From Cyrtodaria siliqua (taxonomy: Eukaryota; Mollusca; Bivalvia; Adapedonta; Hiatellidae), in contig JAWPHD010011218.1 in NCBI GenBank assembly GCA_037043455.1, positions 21,883 to 85,882 on the forward strand: DNA of 64,000 bases, given 5' to 3'. Made by a program: the position numbers and the translations under genes. Every line of letters starts with the position of its first letter. The first letter of the stretch is position 1. The notes below the pieces were generated by a model. The model did no database searches, was not told where the DNA came from, and saw only the letters and a list, made by a program, of their open reading frames with translations. Shown piece by piece: positions 1 through 11,463 of the stretch.

Positions 1-162
1 ACACACCGCAATTTTGAAGTGTTTATCAAGCACTGAAATTAGCATGTCGATTTATTTATCCAGTATTATTTTTAAAAGAGGGGGTGTTGTGGGGGAGGTC
101 ATGAACTTGGGAAGCTACTCAGGCAGAAATATTTCTAAGTCTGCATATCAATTTTATTGTAA

Positions 163-365
163 GCACATCCGTGGCCGGTACAGTAAAGATGCTGCATCTA
201 AAACTGTTTCGCCTCTCACCACTCCGGGTTCGAATCCTCAATATGATAAACGAGAAAGTGACGATTCTTACTGATAGCGGGAGGTATACAGTTCTGGTTC
301 TACCCAGGAAAATTGGGGTGGTCTGCCTCTACCACAAAAAAATCAACCGTCATAATTATATGGCC
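163..365 (+). mobile_element. tRNA-derived SINE, family A, copy 1
   Basis: A degraded tRNA-like head contains a box B match (gggttcgaatcctc). It is followed by a body with 'gattcttactgatagcgg', 'ggttctacccagga' and 'aaaaaatcaaccgtcat'. The same body occurs six more times in the window, in both orientations. Box A is poorly preserved here. Short peptides readable across it are not genes. Confidence 0.75.
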
Positions 366-950
366 TTTATATGCTAAAAAAGACGAAAACACCATTCAAC
401 AAATATATATTATTATATAATCTGCATTACTCACATTTCTTAAATAACTTTTTAACAACATCTGCAACTAATATAAATACATGTATATCCATATGTTACG
501 TGTATAATTCACTTGTTCCACCCAACACATTATATGTGCATGTCATAATGAATAATCACATCCTTTGATATACCCAGCATTGGAATTTTATGGTACCTAA
601 TGAAAGGGAAGTGAAACGGAGTATGACATGAAGTTCCATAAAACTGAAAATTTAAGATAAGATAACTGGCTTACAGGTTAATTATACCAGTGCACTTTTC
701 AACAAGGCAGCTAGATTTTATGTGCCTTTTTTCATGGTATTTTTAACTGAGGGAAGTGATTTCATTGGCTTAAAGAGTAAGTCAACCTGTAAGACATATC
801 GGCATAATAAAGCATAAATTCATTATAGAATTAAAGAGAGAACACCAGGGTTTATTGTTCAAATACATTATTTCTGTATTAGATTGATAAAAATAAACTA
901 TTTGAGCCATAAAACACCAAAAGAAATTACACTGAACATATATAACAAAA
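366..950. other. AT-rich stretch with no recognised gene
   Basis: I see no coding signal and no repeat with a second copy here. The longest open frame is a 65-codon stretch of AT-rich composition. Confidence 0.6.
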
Positions 951-954
951 GGCC

Positions 955-1075
955 CGAAGAAGGTATTTCTTACTATTTTAACCCCTTTTTGGCTGATTAG
1001 GGTTTACAATGTCTGGCTGCTGATCAGTCATTTTCCCCAAAACCATTAAAAAACATGATTACGGAATCCGTTGTT
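955..1075. mobile_element. Fragment of TIR element family N
   Basis: The stretch contains 'agggtttacaatgtctggctg', 'gctgatcagtcattt' and a following run of C and A. These match the interior of the complete copy at 28170..28382 and the copy at 48782..48952. Terminal repeats are missing. Confidence 0.5.
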
Positions 1076-1189
1076 CGGTGTTGTCAGGGGAAAACCGAAA
1101 CAATATACGTTATCATCATATGAAACATACAAAATAAACATAATTATGAACATTAATGTAACTGTCCGAAGCTGTTAGAGATGCTAGTT

Positions 1190-1725
1190 AAGGATATGTA
1201 ACATCAACACCTACTGAATAATTATAACAAGAGCCCCGCCTGCGGGTGCCGGATGCTCGTCTGTTCGTGGACCTTAACCAAAATCCTAAGTTCAAAAAGG
1301 GGCATAACTGTTGCAAAATGCACAAAAGAGAAACTTGAAACTTGATTTGCTGGGTGATGTTATGAAGTTTCAAAGCTGTAGCTGTGTAATAGTTACTGAA
1401 AAAAATGGACCTTAACGCAAAACTGAACCAAAATTCTAAGTTCAAAAAGGGGGCACAACTTTTGCAAAATGTACAAATCAGTTATGAAACTTGATTTGCT
1501 GTGTGATGTTATGATGTAGAACAACTAGGCAAACTTTCAAATCTGTAGCTGTAAGAGTTACTGAAAAAAGTGGACCTGAACGCAAAACTTAACCAAGATT
1601 CACGCAGACGACAATGACGCAGACGCAGCAGACGCAGACGACAATCAAGTCATGATAATAACTCATCTCGTTTTTTCAAAAACAGACGAGCTAAAAATGA
1701 AATCAAGGTACTTATTTCAAGGCTC
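1190..1725. repeat. Dispersed repeat with two tandem units ('aagttcaaaaagggg' type)
   Basis: Two imperfect units carry 'ctaagttcaaaaaggg', 'tgaaacttgatttgctg', 'tgtagctgt' and 'gttactgaaaaaa'. They are followed by a cgcagacg-rich stretch and a tail 'aactcatctcgttttttc...gacgagctaaaa', which is itself an inverted repeat. I associate this kind of element with molluscan genomes from memory. It has no coding potential. Confidence 0.6.
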
Positions 1726-1879
1726 GGGATGAAATAGCTAAGGATTGAAGTGTATTCCTTTAAACAATCTTCTCTAAAAGTGCTTTATAAATAAACATGG
1801 ATCAAGTGTGCATGATTTTATGTTAGACTGGCTGTCATCTCAGTGGTTATAGTGCAGATAACATTTTCAATAAAAATCT

Positions 1880-2165
1880 TAAAACAGTTTATTAAATCAT
1901 TTTAGAATTATTTTATTATTAGAATTTTGTGTTCGATTTCAACTTCGTTACTCAATGTCAAGTAAAACTTCACTGAGTTCAGAGAATGTAATGAGTTTTT
2001 AAATTAACTGGTTTCATTGGTCCGATTTTTTATCACTGAACCAATCAGAATGCTTCATTCATATTTTCATCACATCCTGGTGTTATGACATCACATCATG
2101 CCATTATGATGCAACTCAGTATGTTCTGAGAACTGACTATTTATGGAGGATGAGCATGGCATGTT
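1880..2165. mobile_element. TIR element family B (MITE), copy 1, right end missing
   Basis: It starts with 'acagtttattaaatcatttt', a variant of the ACAGTCTATTAAATCATTTT terminus seen at 15787, 19624 and 45804. The shared interior 'gacatcacatcatgcc' and 'atgatgcaactcagt' follows. The right TIR is lost where a family F fragment adjoins. Confidence 0.75.
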
Positions 2166-2250
2166 CATTCCTGTTAGGCGCCACATAACCTTTCGTGTGT
2201 TGGTGAGCCTTAAAACCCCAATTCAATTCATTTCAATTTAATTGCTGTGA
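2145..2250 (-). repeat. Dispersed repeat family F, short terminal fragment
   Basis: It holds 'ggaggatgagcatggcatg', 'cctgttaggcgcc' and 'ccaattcaattcatttcaat'. This is the reverse complement of the AATTG-repeat end of the longer copies at 16788 and 41168. Confidence 0.7.
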
Positions 2251-2413
2251 GAAACAGATTCAAAGGGACAATGTGATTTGATGACAATTTGAAATGGGTG
2301 TCGGTTTATATACCCAGTATCATTTTTACTTTTATCCTGGTTACATTTAAATAATTCAGATTTTAAGTATTCACTATTTCATCTTTAATATTATACTATA
2401 AGTTTTAATATAT

Positions 2414-2752
2414 TAAGCCGGACTTTTTTATTTTCGGTTCTCAAACCCTCCGACCCTAAGTTTTGCAAAAATGAAAAAAAAAAAATATATATATATTATT
2501 TAAAAACAACAACAAATGTTCAAAAAGTTTCGTTATTATTTGGCCATCCATTTCAAACAACCAAATTATCATGTTTAAAAATTAACGTAAACTCAGAAGA
2601 TCATGTTATATAAATTTGTTCAGGTCCATTTTATGTTTTACAATGTGACTAACACCATTACAACATACACATTTATAAAGGTTCAGAATTTTTCCCCCTC
2701 CTTTTCCGAAAAAAAATCTGAGAACCAAAAAACTAAAAAAAATCTGGCCTTA
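2414..2752. mobile_element. TIR element of about 340 bp
   Basis: The left end 'aagccggacttttttatttt' plus 'cggttctca' is matched in inverted orientation by 'tgagaaccaaaaaac...aaatctggcctt' on the right. The arms are about 30 bp with several mismatches. I did not find a second copy in the window. Confidence 0.5.
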
Positions 2753-2769
2753 TTGGTGCAATAATAAGC

Positions 2770-2905
2770 AAAAACAAATTGCTGAATACTATTCTTATAA
2801 TTAATATTAATGATTGAACAAATGCAAGTTATGAAGAAAAACTAGCCGGATGCCGTGAGTTTTTAAAAAATAAAGATTGCTGTGTGTCCCTTTAAATATG
2901 ACACA
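2770..2905 (-). mobile_element. Half copy of TIR element family H
   Basis: The right edge 'aaagattgctgtgtgtccct' and the interior 'attgaacaaatgcaagttat' are the inverse of the left half of the complete element at 48335..48660. The other terminus is absent. Confidence 0.55.
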
Positions 2906-2945
2906 AATCAAATATGATCCATAAACTATTTTGAGGAGGTATAGT

Positions 2946-3197
2946 ATACTGAGGGAAAAAAGTTTAGCAAGTTTTTGTTCCACCCTGGAAATAATACATT
3001 TTTAGTTGTAAAATCAAGAAACTACTGCCATATACACAATATTTTATTAAACACACATCAATAGCAGTCGAACATGTTAATGACGTAACAAATAAATGAA
3101 CGTAGGGGTCAAGCCCGTAAAGTCCCAAAATGTCAGTATATCTTGTATACAGTATTATTTCATTAAAAAAATTGCTAAACTTTTTTCCCTCAGTATA
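2946..3197. mobile_element. Tc1/mariner-like MITE, family M, copy 1
   Basis: About 250 bp are bounded by inverted termini CTGAGGGAAAAAAGTTTAGC and GCTAAACTTTTTTCCCTCAG, each next to TA. This is consistent with TA target duplication. There is no transposase frame. A second copy in opposite orientation lies at 38881..39122 and shares the 'caagaaactactgcca' interior in inverse. Confidence 0.8.
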
Positions 3198-3671
3198 TAA
3201 ACATGAACAAACATAAGAACTTGGCCAGTCTAGTTTGTATTTACTTGAATATAATCTAAACTGCAGAAATCATAAACTAATAGTCTGAGAAATAGATACA
3301 AGATAAACATGGCTACAACATGATACACCCTGGAGAGAAAGATTTCGTTTTAATTACTTCATCATATACTGTTAGTATTTATTTATTTTTACATTATTTA
3401 TGGAGGTTAAGGTTACAATATATTTCGGGGTGAAGAGATCATAACTATATAATTTTGGCAAAGTTATTAAGGACGGGGGGAAAGCTTACTTCTGTTTGAA
3501 CGAACATGACTCTGCATGATACTATGTAGCAGGTGAGGATGAGGGAGAAATAGAACAAAATGATGAATTATTGATCAATGACAAATAGTTGAATATCTCT
3601 AGAGAGCATTTAGTGAGAAAAATTGTGGATTTACAAAACGCACATGAAAGAAACTAAAGTGGTGGTTGGAT

Positions 3672-4372
3672 ATTAATATTTAGTAAGTGTTGGCATTATA
3701 TATAATTATTTGGTAGATGTTGGTGTTATATAATTATTAAGTGTGGGTGTTATATAATTATTCAGTAACTGTTGATGTTATATATAATTATTTGGTAGGT
3801 GTTGGTGTTATATAATTATTAAGTGTGGATGTTATATAATTATTCAGTAACTGTTGATGTTATATATAATTATTTGGTAGGTGTTGGTGTTATATAATTA
3901 TTAAGTGTGGGTGTTATATAATTATTCAGTAACTGTTGATGTTATATATAATTATTTGGTAGGTGTTGGTGTTATATAATTATTAAGTGTGGGTGTTATA
4001 TAATTATTTAGTAAGTGTTGGCATTATATATAATTATTTGGTAGGTGTTGGTGTTATATAATTATTAAGTGTGGGTGTTATATAATTATTCAGTAACTGT
4101 TGATGTTATATATAATTATTGAGTAGGTGTTGGTGTTACATAATTATTCAGTAAATGTGGGTGTTATATAATTATTCAGTAAGTGTTCATGTTATATTAT
4201 TATTCAGTAAGTGTTGGTGTTATATAATTATTGAATAAGTGTTTTTGTTATATAGTTATTCCATAAGTGTTGGTGTTATATAATTATTCCATAGATGTAT
4301 GTGTTATATAAGTATTTAGTAGGTGTTGGTGTTATATAATCATTCAGTAGGTGTTGGTGATATACTGAAAAA
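3672..4372. repeat. AT-rich minisatellite, 27-30 bp units in an 82-bp higher order
   Basis: The basic unit reads like 'ggtgttatataattattcag'. Variants alternate so that 'gtaactgttgatg' recurs at about 82-83 bp intervals (3766, 3848, 3931, then after a doubled step). Relics of the same unit reappear near 5110 and 5490, beyond a SINE. This suggests the array was once longer or interrupted. Confidence 0.9.
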
Positions 4373-4814
4373 ATAAAGTTTAGCAAGCCCTTATGAACAT
4401 CTAACTTAAATAAATGTAATGTTATTTTATATTGTGAAGTATTTTAAATCATCGGCACGACTTAGGTTGATCTTCTTTTTCATTTACTTTTTGTATTCCA
4501 ATTAAGTATTATTATTCCCCATTTAGTTAAAACATACTATTTCACATTGAAGGTAAAGAGCAAGTTTAAACATTACAAAATAATTGTTATGGGTCTCAAG
4601 TTATAAAAACTGCTACAACAATCTACAATTTCCTTGCCATTATAAAGATATAGGGAACCAAAGTTTACCATTTGTGAAATTACCTCCCTTTACATTGAAA
4701 TAAGAACACAATTATAATTTCAGTAAAACATGTAGATTACCACATGTTGCTATCGTTTTCGCATATTTCGTTTGAGACTTATTCCCTTAATATAAATGAT
4801 ATTTATGTAAGTTA

Positions 4815-5070
4815 CTTTGCTCCTGACCGCTTCTACACATATATCTCTGTTGCGTTGCATTGTTAACCTCTGTGGATTCAAATCCCACTGGGAGTTCGAC
4901 TTATAAATGAGGAAGTGTTGATTCTTACGGATGGCAGGAGGTGTACAATACTGGTTCTACCCAGGAAGAATGGGCGGTCTGCCTCCACCACAAAAAATCG
5001 ACCGTCATATATAACCTTACATGTGTTGAAAATGATGTAAAACACCATACAAACAAACAAACAAATGCAT
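4815..5070 (+). mobile_element. tRNA-derived SINE, family A, copy 2
   Basis: The head carries box B-like 'ggattcaaatccca'. The body carries 'gattcttacggatggc', 'ggttctacccaggaagaa' and 'aaaaaatcgaccgtcat'. The tail is 'gttgaaaatgatgtaaaaca' followed by CAAA repeats. It is nearly full length. The 60-residue frames across it are incidental. Confidence 0.8.
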
Positions 5071-5159
5071 ATTCTAGAATCTGGTCAACGGGATTTATAT
5101 GTTATTTACCTGTATGTATATAATTACTGAGTAAGTGTTGGTCACGGTCTTCCACAGGT

Positions 5160-5480
5160 CATTTAAGAGCATATTCCCCCTATCCCTTAATTCTTAAATC
5201 TAATTTCCCCCTACTCCTTAATTAACCCCCTATCCTTTGATCTCTCTGCCCTATCCCTTAAAACACCAATAAACCTGAAAAATGTATTATATCTGTCTAT
5301 AAATAGCTCCTTGTTAGCTAAAATCCTTTATTTTAAATTTGAAATATACTTCAAATTGCATCTAAATAAATCATGATCTGTAAAAATATTGGTCACCCGA
5401 AGGGTACCTTCCTCGCACACCCATCCCATGACATTAAAATTTAATTTCCCCTATCTCTTAAATAATTTCTGTGGAAGTCC
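5160..5480. repeat. Degenerate 'cccctatcccttaa' repeats
   Basis: Loose iterations of 'ttccccctatcccttaa' occur at about 5175-5265 and again near 5445. They are separated by unique AT-rich sequence. No gene is visible between 5071 and 6180. Confidence 0.5.
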
Positions 5481-6183
5481 CTGTTGGTGTTTGTTTGTAA
5501 TTCAGTATGTGTTATTCTTACATACTTATTTAGTAAGTGCTGTTTTTATTGATGATTAATACAGCAGTTTCATTAATTTAATATGCATGTTTTTGTGTTG
5601 GTATAATAATTATAAAATTATTATAATAATATCATACATATGGTATTTTCAACACCTCAATATGATCCGTCATATTTTCGATTAGATTCAAGCAAAAATT
5701 GGTGATTTTTTTATATATCATAATGTCAAAATAACGTATGACAAATGTACCTATTTCAATGGATAAACTTGATTTGAAAGGTGTTCTCCCACTTTATAGG
5801 CATATATAACGGTGCTCAAATTTAGATAATATACGACTGAGTGTTAACCTAGTTGTAGTAATATTATTTATATATATCCTTTTTGTCATACATATGACAG
5901 TACTTGTTATATTATTGGCAGACTGTCAAGAATTATCTCTCTTTATCTTTTCTGTCCCTTACTGGCCATAATGATTGTTAAATATGATGTATTTCTTTAT
6001 ATCCATTGCTTTTTACATATGTAAATCTTGGAATAAACATTTTTGAATTAAAAGAAAAACAATAAAATCTTTATTTCACTCTGCTTGTGATTTTTTTACC
6101 CATAAATTATTTAACTGTATTTAACAAGTAAATTCCAAGCTAAATTTGCATTTTCATCTTCCTTTATATCAGTTGACGTACTT

Positions 6184-9100
6184 AACTTCTCTAAGTGGGC
6201 TAGTGTTTTTATTAATTAAATCTAAGTGGGCTAGTTTTTTATTAATTAACTTCCTGAAGTGAGCAAGTGCTTTTATTAATTAACTTCTCTAAGTGGGCTA
6301 GTGTTTTATTAATTAACTTCTCTAACTGGGCTAGTGTTTTATTAATTAACTTCCCTAAGTGGGCTAGTGTTTTATTAATTAACTCCTCTAAGTGGGCTAG
6401 TGTTTTATTAATTAACTTCTCTAAGTGGGCTAGTGTTTTATTAATTAACTCCTCTAAGTGGGCTAGTGTTTTATTAATTAACTTAAGTGGGCTAGTGTTT
6501 TATTAATTAACTTCTTTAAGTGGGCTAGTGTTTTTATTAATTAACTTCCTTAAGTGAGCTAGTGTTTTATTAATTAACTTAAGTGGGCTAGTGTTTTATT
6601 AATTAACTCCTCTAAGTGGGCTAGTGTTTTATTAATTAACTTAAGTGGGCTAGTGTTTTATTAATTAACTCCTCTAAGTGGGCTAGTGTTTTTATTAATT
6701 CACTTCCTTAAGTGGGCTAGTGTTTTATTAATTAACTTAAGTGGGCTAGTGTTTTATTAATTAACTCCTCTAAGTGGGCTAGTGTTTTATTCATTAACTT
6801 AAGTGGGCTAGTGTTTTATTAATTAACTTCTTTAAGTGGGCTAGTGTTTTTATTAATTAACTTCTCTAAGTGGGCTAGTGTTTTTATTAATTAACTTCTC
6901 TAAGTGGGCTAGTGTTTTTATTAATTAACTTCTGTAAGTGGGCTAGTGTTTTTTTATTAATTAACTTCCTTAATTAAATGGGCAAGTGTTTTTATTAACT
7001 AACTTCTCTAAGAGGGTTAGTGTTTTTATTAATTAACTTCTCTAAGTGGGCTAGTGTTTTTATTAATTAACTTCTGTAAGTGGGCTAGTGTTTTTTTTAT
7101 TAATTAACTTCCTTAATTAAATGGGCAAGTGTTTTTATTAACTAACTTCTCTAAGAGGGTTAGTGTTTTTATTAATTAACTTCTCTAAGTGGGCAAGTGT
7201 TTTTAATAATTCACTTCCTTAAGTGGGCTAGTGTTTTATTAATTAACTTAAGTGGGCTAGTGTTTTATTAATTAACTCCTCTAAGTGGGCTAGTGTTTTT
7301 ATTAATTCACTACCTTAAGTGGGCTAGTGTTTTATTAATTAACTTAAGTGGGCTAGTGTTTTATTAATTAACTCCTCTAAGTGGGCTAGTGTTTTATTCA
7401 TTAACTTAAGTGGGCTAGTGTTTTATTAATTAACTTCTTTAAGTGGGCTAGTGTTTTTATTAATTAACTTCTCTAAGTGGGCTAGTGTTTTTATTAATTA
7501 ACTTCTCTAATTGGGCTAGTGTTTTTATTAATTAACTTCTGTAAGTGGGCTAGTGTTTTTTTATTAATTAACTTCCTTAATTAAATGGGCAAGTGTTTTT
7601 ATTAACTAACTTCTCTAAGAGGGTTAGTGTTTTTATTAATTAACTTCTCTAAGTGGGCTAGTGTTTTTATTAACTAACTTCTTTAAGTGGGCTAGTGTTT
7701 TTATTAATTAACTTCTTTAAGTGGGCTAGTGTTTTTATTAATTATCTTCTCTAAGTGGGCTAGTGTTTTATTAATTAACTTCTCCAAGTGGGCTAGTGTT
7801 TTTATTAATTAACTTCTATAAGTGGGCTAGTGTTTTTTTATTAATTAACTTCCTTAATTAAATGGGCAAGTGTTTTTATTAACTAACTTCTCTGAGAGGG
7901 TTAGTGTTTTTATTAATTAACTTCTCTAAGTGGGCTAGTGTTTTTATTAATTATCTTCTCTAAGTGGGCTAGTGTTTTATTAATTAACTTCTCCAAGTGG
8001 GCTAGTGTTTTTATTAATTAACTTTTGTAAGTGGGCTAGTGTTTTTTTATTAATTAACTTCCTTAATTAAATGGGCAAGTGTTTTTATTAACTAACTTCT
8101 CTAAGAGGGTTAGTGTTTTTATTAATTATCTTCTCTAAGTGGGCTAGTGTTTTTATTAATTAACTTTTCTAAATAGGCTAGTGTTTTTATTAATTAACTT
8201 CTGTAAGTGGGCTAGTGTTTTTATTAATTAACTTCTCTAAGTGGGCTAGTGTTTTATTAATTAACTTCTCCAAGTGGGCTAGTGTTTTTATTAATTAACT
8301 TCTGTAAGTGGGCTAGTGTTTTTTTATTAATTAACTTCCTTAATTAAATGGGCAAGTGTTTTTATTAACTAACTTCTCTAAGAGGGTTAGTGTTTTTATT
8401 AATTAACTTCTCTAAGTGGGCTAGTGTTTTTATTAATTAACTTTTGTAAGTGGGCTAGTGTTTTTTTATTTATTAACTTCCTTAATTAAATGGGCAAGTG
8501 TTTTTATTAACTAACTTCTCTAAGAGGGTTAGTGTTTTTATTAATTATCTTCTCTAAGTGGGCTAGTGTTTTTATTAATTAACTTTTCTAAATGGGCTAG
8601 TGTTTTTATTAATTAACTTCTGTAAGTGGGCTAGTGTTTTTATTAATTAACTTCTCTAAGTGGGCTAGTGTTTTATTAATTAACTTCTCCAAGTGGGCTA
8701 GTGTTTTTATTAATTAACTTCTGTAAGTGGGCTAGTGTTTTTTTATTAATTAACTTCCTTAATTAAATGGGCAAGTGTTTTTATTAACTAACTTCTCTAA
8801 GAGGGTTAGTGTTTTTATTAATTATCTTCTCTAAGTGGGCTAGTGTTTTTATTAATTAACTTTTCTAAATGGGCTAGTGTTTTTATTAATTAACTTCTGT
8901 AAGTGGGCTAGTGTTTTTTTATTAATTAACTTCCTTAATTAAATGGGCAAGTGTTTTTATTAACTAACTTCTCTAAGAGGGTTAGTGTTTTTATTAATTA
9001 ACTTCTCTAAGTGGGCTAGTGTTTTTATTAATTATCTTCTCTAAGTGGGCTAGTGTTTTATTAATTAACTTCTCCAAGTGGGCTAGTGTTTTATTATTTA

Positions 9101-9395
9101 TCTTCTCTAAGTGGGCTAGTGTTTTTATTAATTAACTTCTCCAAGTGGGCTAGTGTTTTATTAATTATCTTCTCTAAGTGGGCTAGTGTTTTTATTAATT
9201 AACTTCTCCAAGTGGGCTAGTGTTTTATTAATTAACTTCTCTAAGTGGGCTAGTGTTTTATTAATTATCTTCTCTAAGTGGGCTAGTGTTTTTATTAATT
9301 AACTTCTCCAAGTGGGCTAGTGTTTTTATTAATTATCTTCTCTAAGTGGGCTAGTGTTTTTATTAATTAACTTTTCTAAATGGGCTAGTGTTTTT
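6184..9395. repeat. 3.2-kb minisatellite, about 34-bp units with higher-order variants
   Basis: Roughly ninety copies follow the pattern 'aagtgggctagtgttttt' + 'attaattaacttctct'. Variants recur in blocks: a 'ccttaattaaatgggcaag' form followed by a 'ctaagagggttagtg' form appears at least nine times from 6967 onward. A short frame (6267..6506) reads an 11-residue repeat as a by-product of a locally 33-bp period and is not a gene. Confidence 0.97.
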
Positions 9396-9880
9396 TGGAC
9401 CTGTAACTTCCCATCACAAGATGTATAAATCTACTTTTCTATTTCCACAAAACCAAAGCTGGTACAAGGAGTTTACTCAGCAATTGAAAAGTAATCTAAT
9501 TGAGGCTGATCCATATGTTACCAGATAATTCAGTGATTTATATATACTAAAGGGGAAAAAAAACACAACTCATGTATTTCCGCTATGTAATTTATACACT
9601 TTACACTCAATTCCACATAATATTCCAGAGAAATGCCAACCTGTTTTGTGAAGAAAAAAAAAGTTGGAGCTAATAAGTTAACGAAAGGACAAAGCTGTGC
9701 TGTTGTAGACTTTTTAAACACTTTGTAACACGAAATTCATAAATGTTGAAATTCCGCTTTGACATTTAAGCCATTTCAGTACTGTATTCAATGTGAAGAG
9801 TTTGGAAATTGTTACATCCTAAGTTTGCTTACCTGGGCCCCGTTTTATGAAACAACTTACGACCATTTTGACATTAATGG
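9396..9880. other. Unique AT-rich sequence with no gene
   Basis: No open frame with protein-like composition, no recognised repeat and no RNA gene seen. Confidence 0.5.
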
Positions 9881-9881
9881 T

Positions 9882-10162
9882 CAGGCGCGTACCTGCTGCT
9901 TAATGAAAATCTGAGAAGCAAAACTTTTTACCGTATTTTATACATTATTTGAACATAGCTGATATTTGGAGCTTGAATAATTATCAAAATCTGTAAGAAA
10001 ATCCGTGTATTTTTGGATCATCATTTTGCTACCAAAATATGCCAAAACGCACAATTTGGCATCTTTATTTTAAAAAAATCTGGGGGAGCATGCTGGACCC
10101 CACTAGCATGGTCAACCCCAATCTTGCGTAATGGGAAAAAGCCCCCGGGTACGTGCCTGATT
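9882..10162. mobile_element. Short TIR element, hAT-like ends
   Basis: Left end CAGGCGCGTACC and right end GGTACGTGCCTG are inverted repeats enclosing about 280 bp with no coding capacity. I could not see a convincing 8-bp target duplication, so the superfamily is a guess from the CAG...CTG termini. Confidence 0.5.
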
Positions 10163-11463
10163 TTGATGGCGTAAAATCAAAGCATGGAAGAATATAAAAT
10201 CAGAAACAAACTATAACAATACAAATAATCAAACAAATGGTATTGTTTCATTTCAGGAGAACACCTCTGGCACAGTTGTGTACAATCAACAGCTAAGAAG
10301 ATACTCAGCAACTGAAAATCTAAAAAAAGTACAGTTCTGACCAATAACCAACCTAATCAAGGACTTGCTTGTAACTGAGATGGATTAACACTGCAAAGAG
10401 CAAAACAGCTTCTAGTGTTGTGATGGTTTAAAATGAAAGTTTGGGAGAATATAAAATGAGAACCAAAACAACAATATTGCTGAATACTGCCTTCTTAATT
10501 GCTCTCCCACAGGGAGTAAATACTTTACATCAATGGTAGTGCATTTGTGGGATTATTGCAAGCTCATCTTTCAAATACTGGTGGATTGTTTATTTACCTG
10601 GAAGACGAAATATAGCTTACTGCTAAGTTGTTAGTGATGCAGGAGATAAAATAAATAAATAAAAAAAAGAAAAGAAAGCAAAATTGCAATTACATCAATG
10701 GAGATGAGAGACTGAACTGGCATCAAGACCAAATTACTGCCTGATCTTGCTGTGCAATGTCTTGTGGTAAATCTATCGGAAATGCATCAATGGCAGCAGA
10801 AGTGGGGTCATATTAATTCAAAACTAATACACCAGCTTATTTGATCCCAACTTACCAAATAAATGAAAACATGCTTTAAAGTCAAGTTAATGATGCTCAA
10901 ATATTAGACAAAAAGTATGCATAACCTTTTTTTCTTCGTATATATCCTCAATTTAAATGCATAAAGCAATAAATAATGGATCACATGTGTTGTTGAATTT
11001 TTCGGATCTGCACCCAAACAAAGATAACAGTGTTCTGAACCACGTTTTTCAAATGGTGCAGTGTCGATAAAGGAGTTAGATTTCATTTTATATTCATGTC
11101 ATGGAACAGGTTTTTATTGAATGCACTTCAGATCAGTTACTGTGACAAAGTTGAAACGGAAACATCATAAAATTATGTATGTTTCATTAGGTTCACTATT
11201 TAATGGAATGTGTTGCATAAACTGGATCACTGCATAAACAGTCCCCTAGGCAATAATAGTGGTCTAATATGTATATTAAAGATAATTTTATCGAATTCTT
11301 AGAGATAACTGATGTATGGTTGATATTGTATTGAATAAGGACATAACTCTTAAGCGTAAACCTTTAATCCTGTGTTCAACAAGTGGTGTAAATACATGTA
11401 ATACAGGTTCATGTGTTTTATCAAATTAATGGCACTGATTCATATTGATATATATTATCTTAA
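10163..11463. other. Intergenic sequence upstream of the coiled-coil gene
   Basis: This presumably contains the promoter and 5' untranslated region of the gene starting at 11464. A TATA-like 'gatatatatt' lies at about 11447-11456, only just before the start codon. I therefore cannot tell whether it is a promoter or part of the leader. No other gene is seen. Confidence 0.4.

Noticed and set aside
6267..6506. 79-residue protein with an 11-residue repeat
   Set aside because: Reads through part of the 34-bp array where copies happen to be 33 bp; the frame is lost as soon as the spacing changes.
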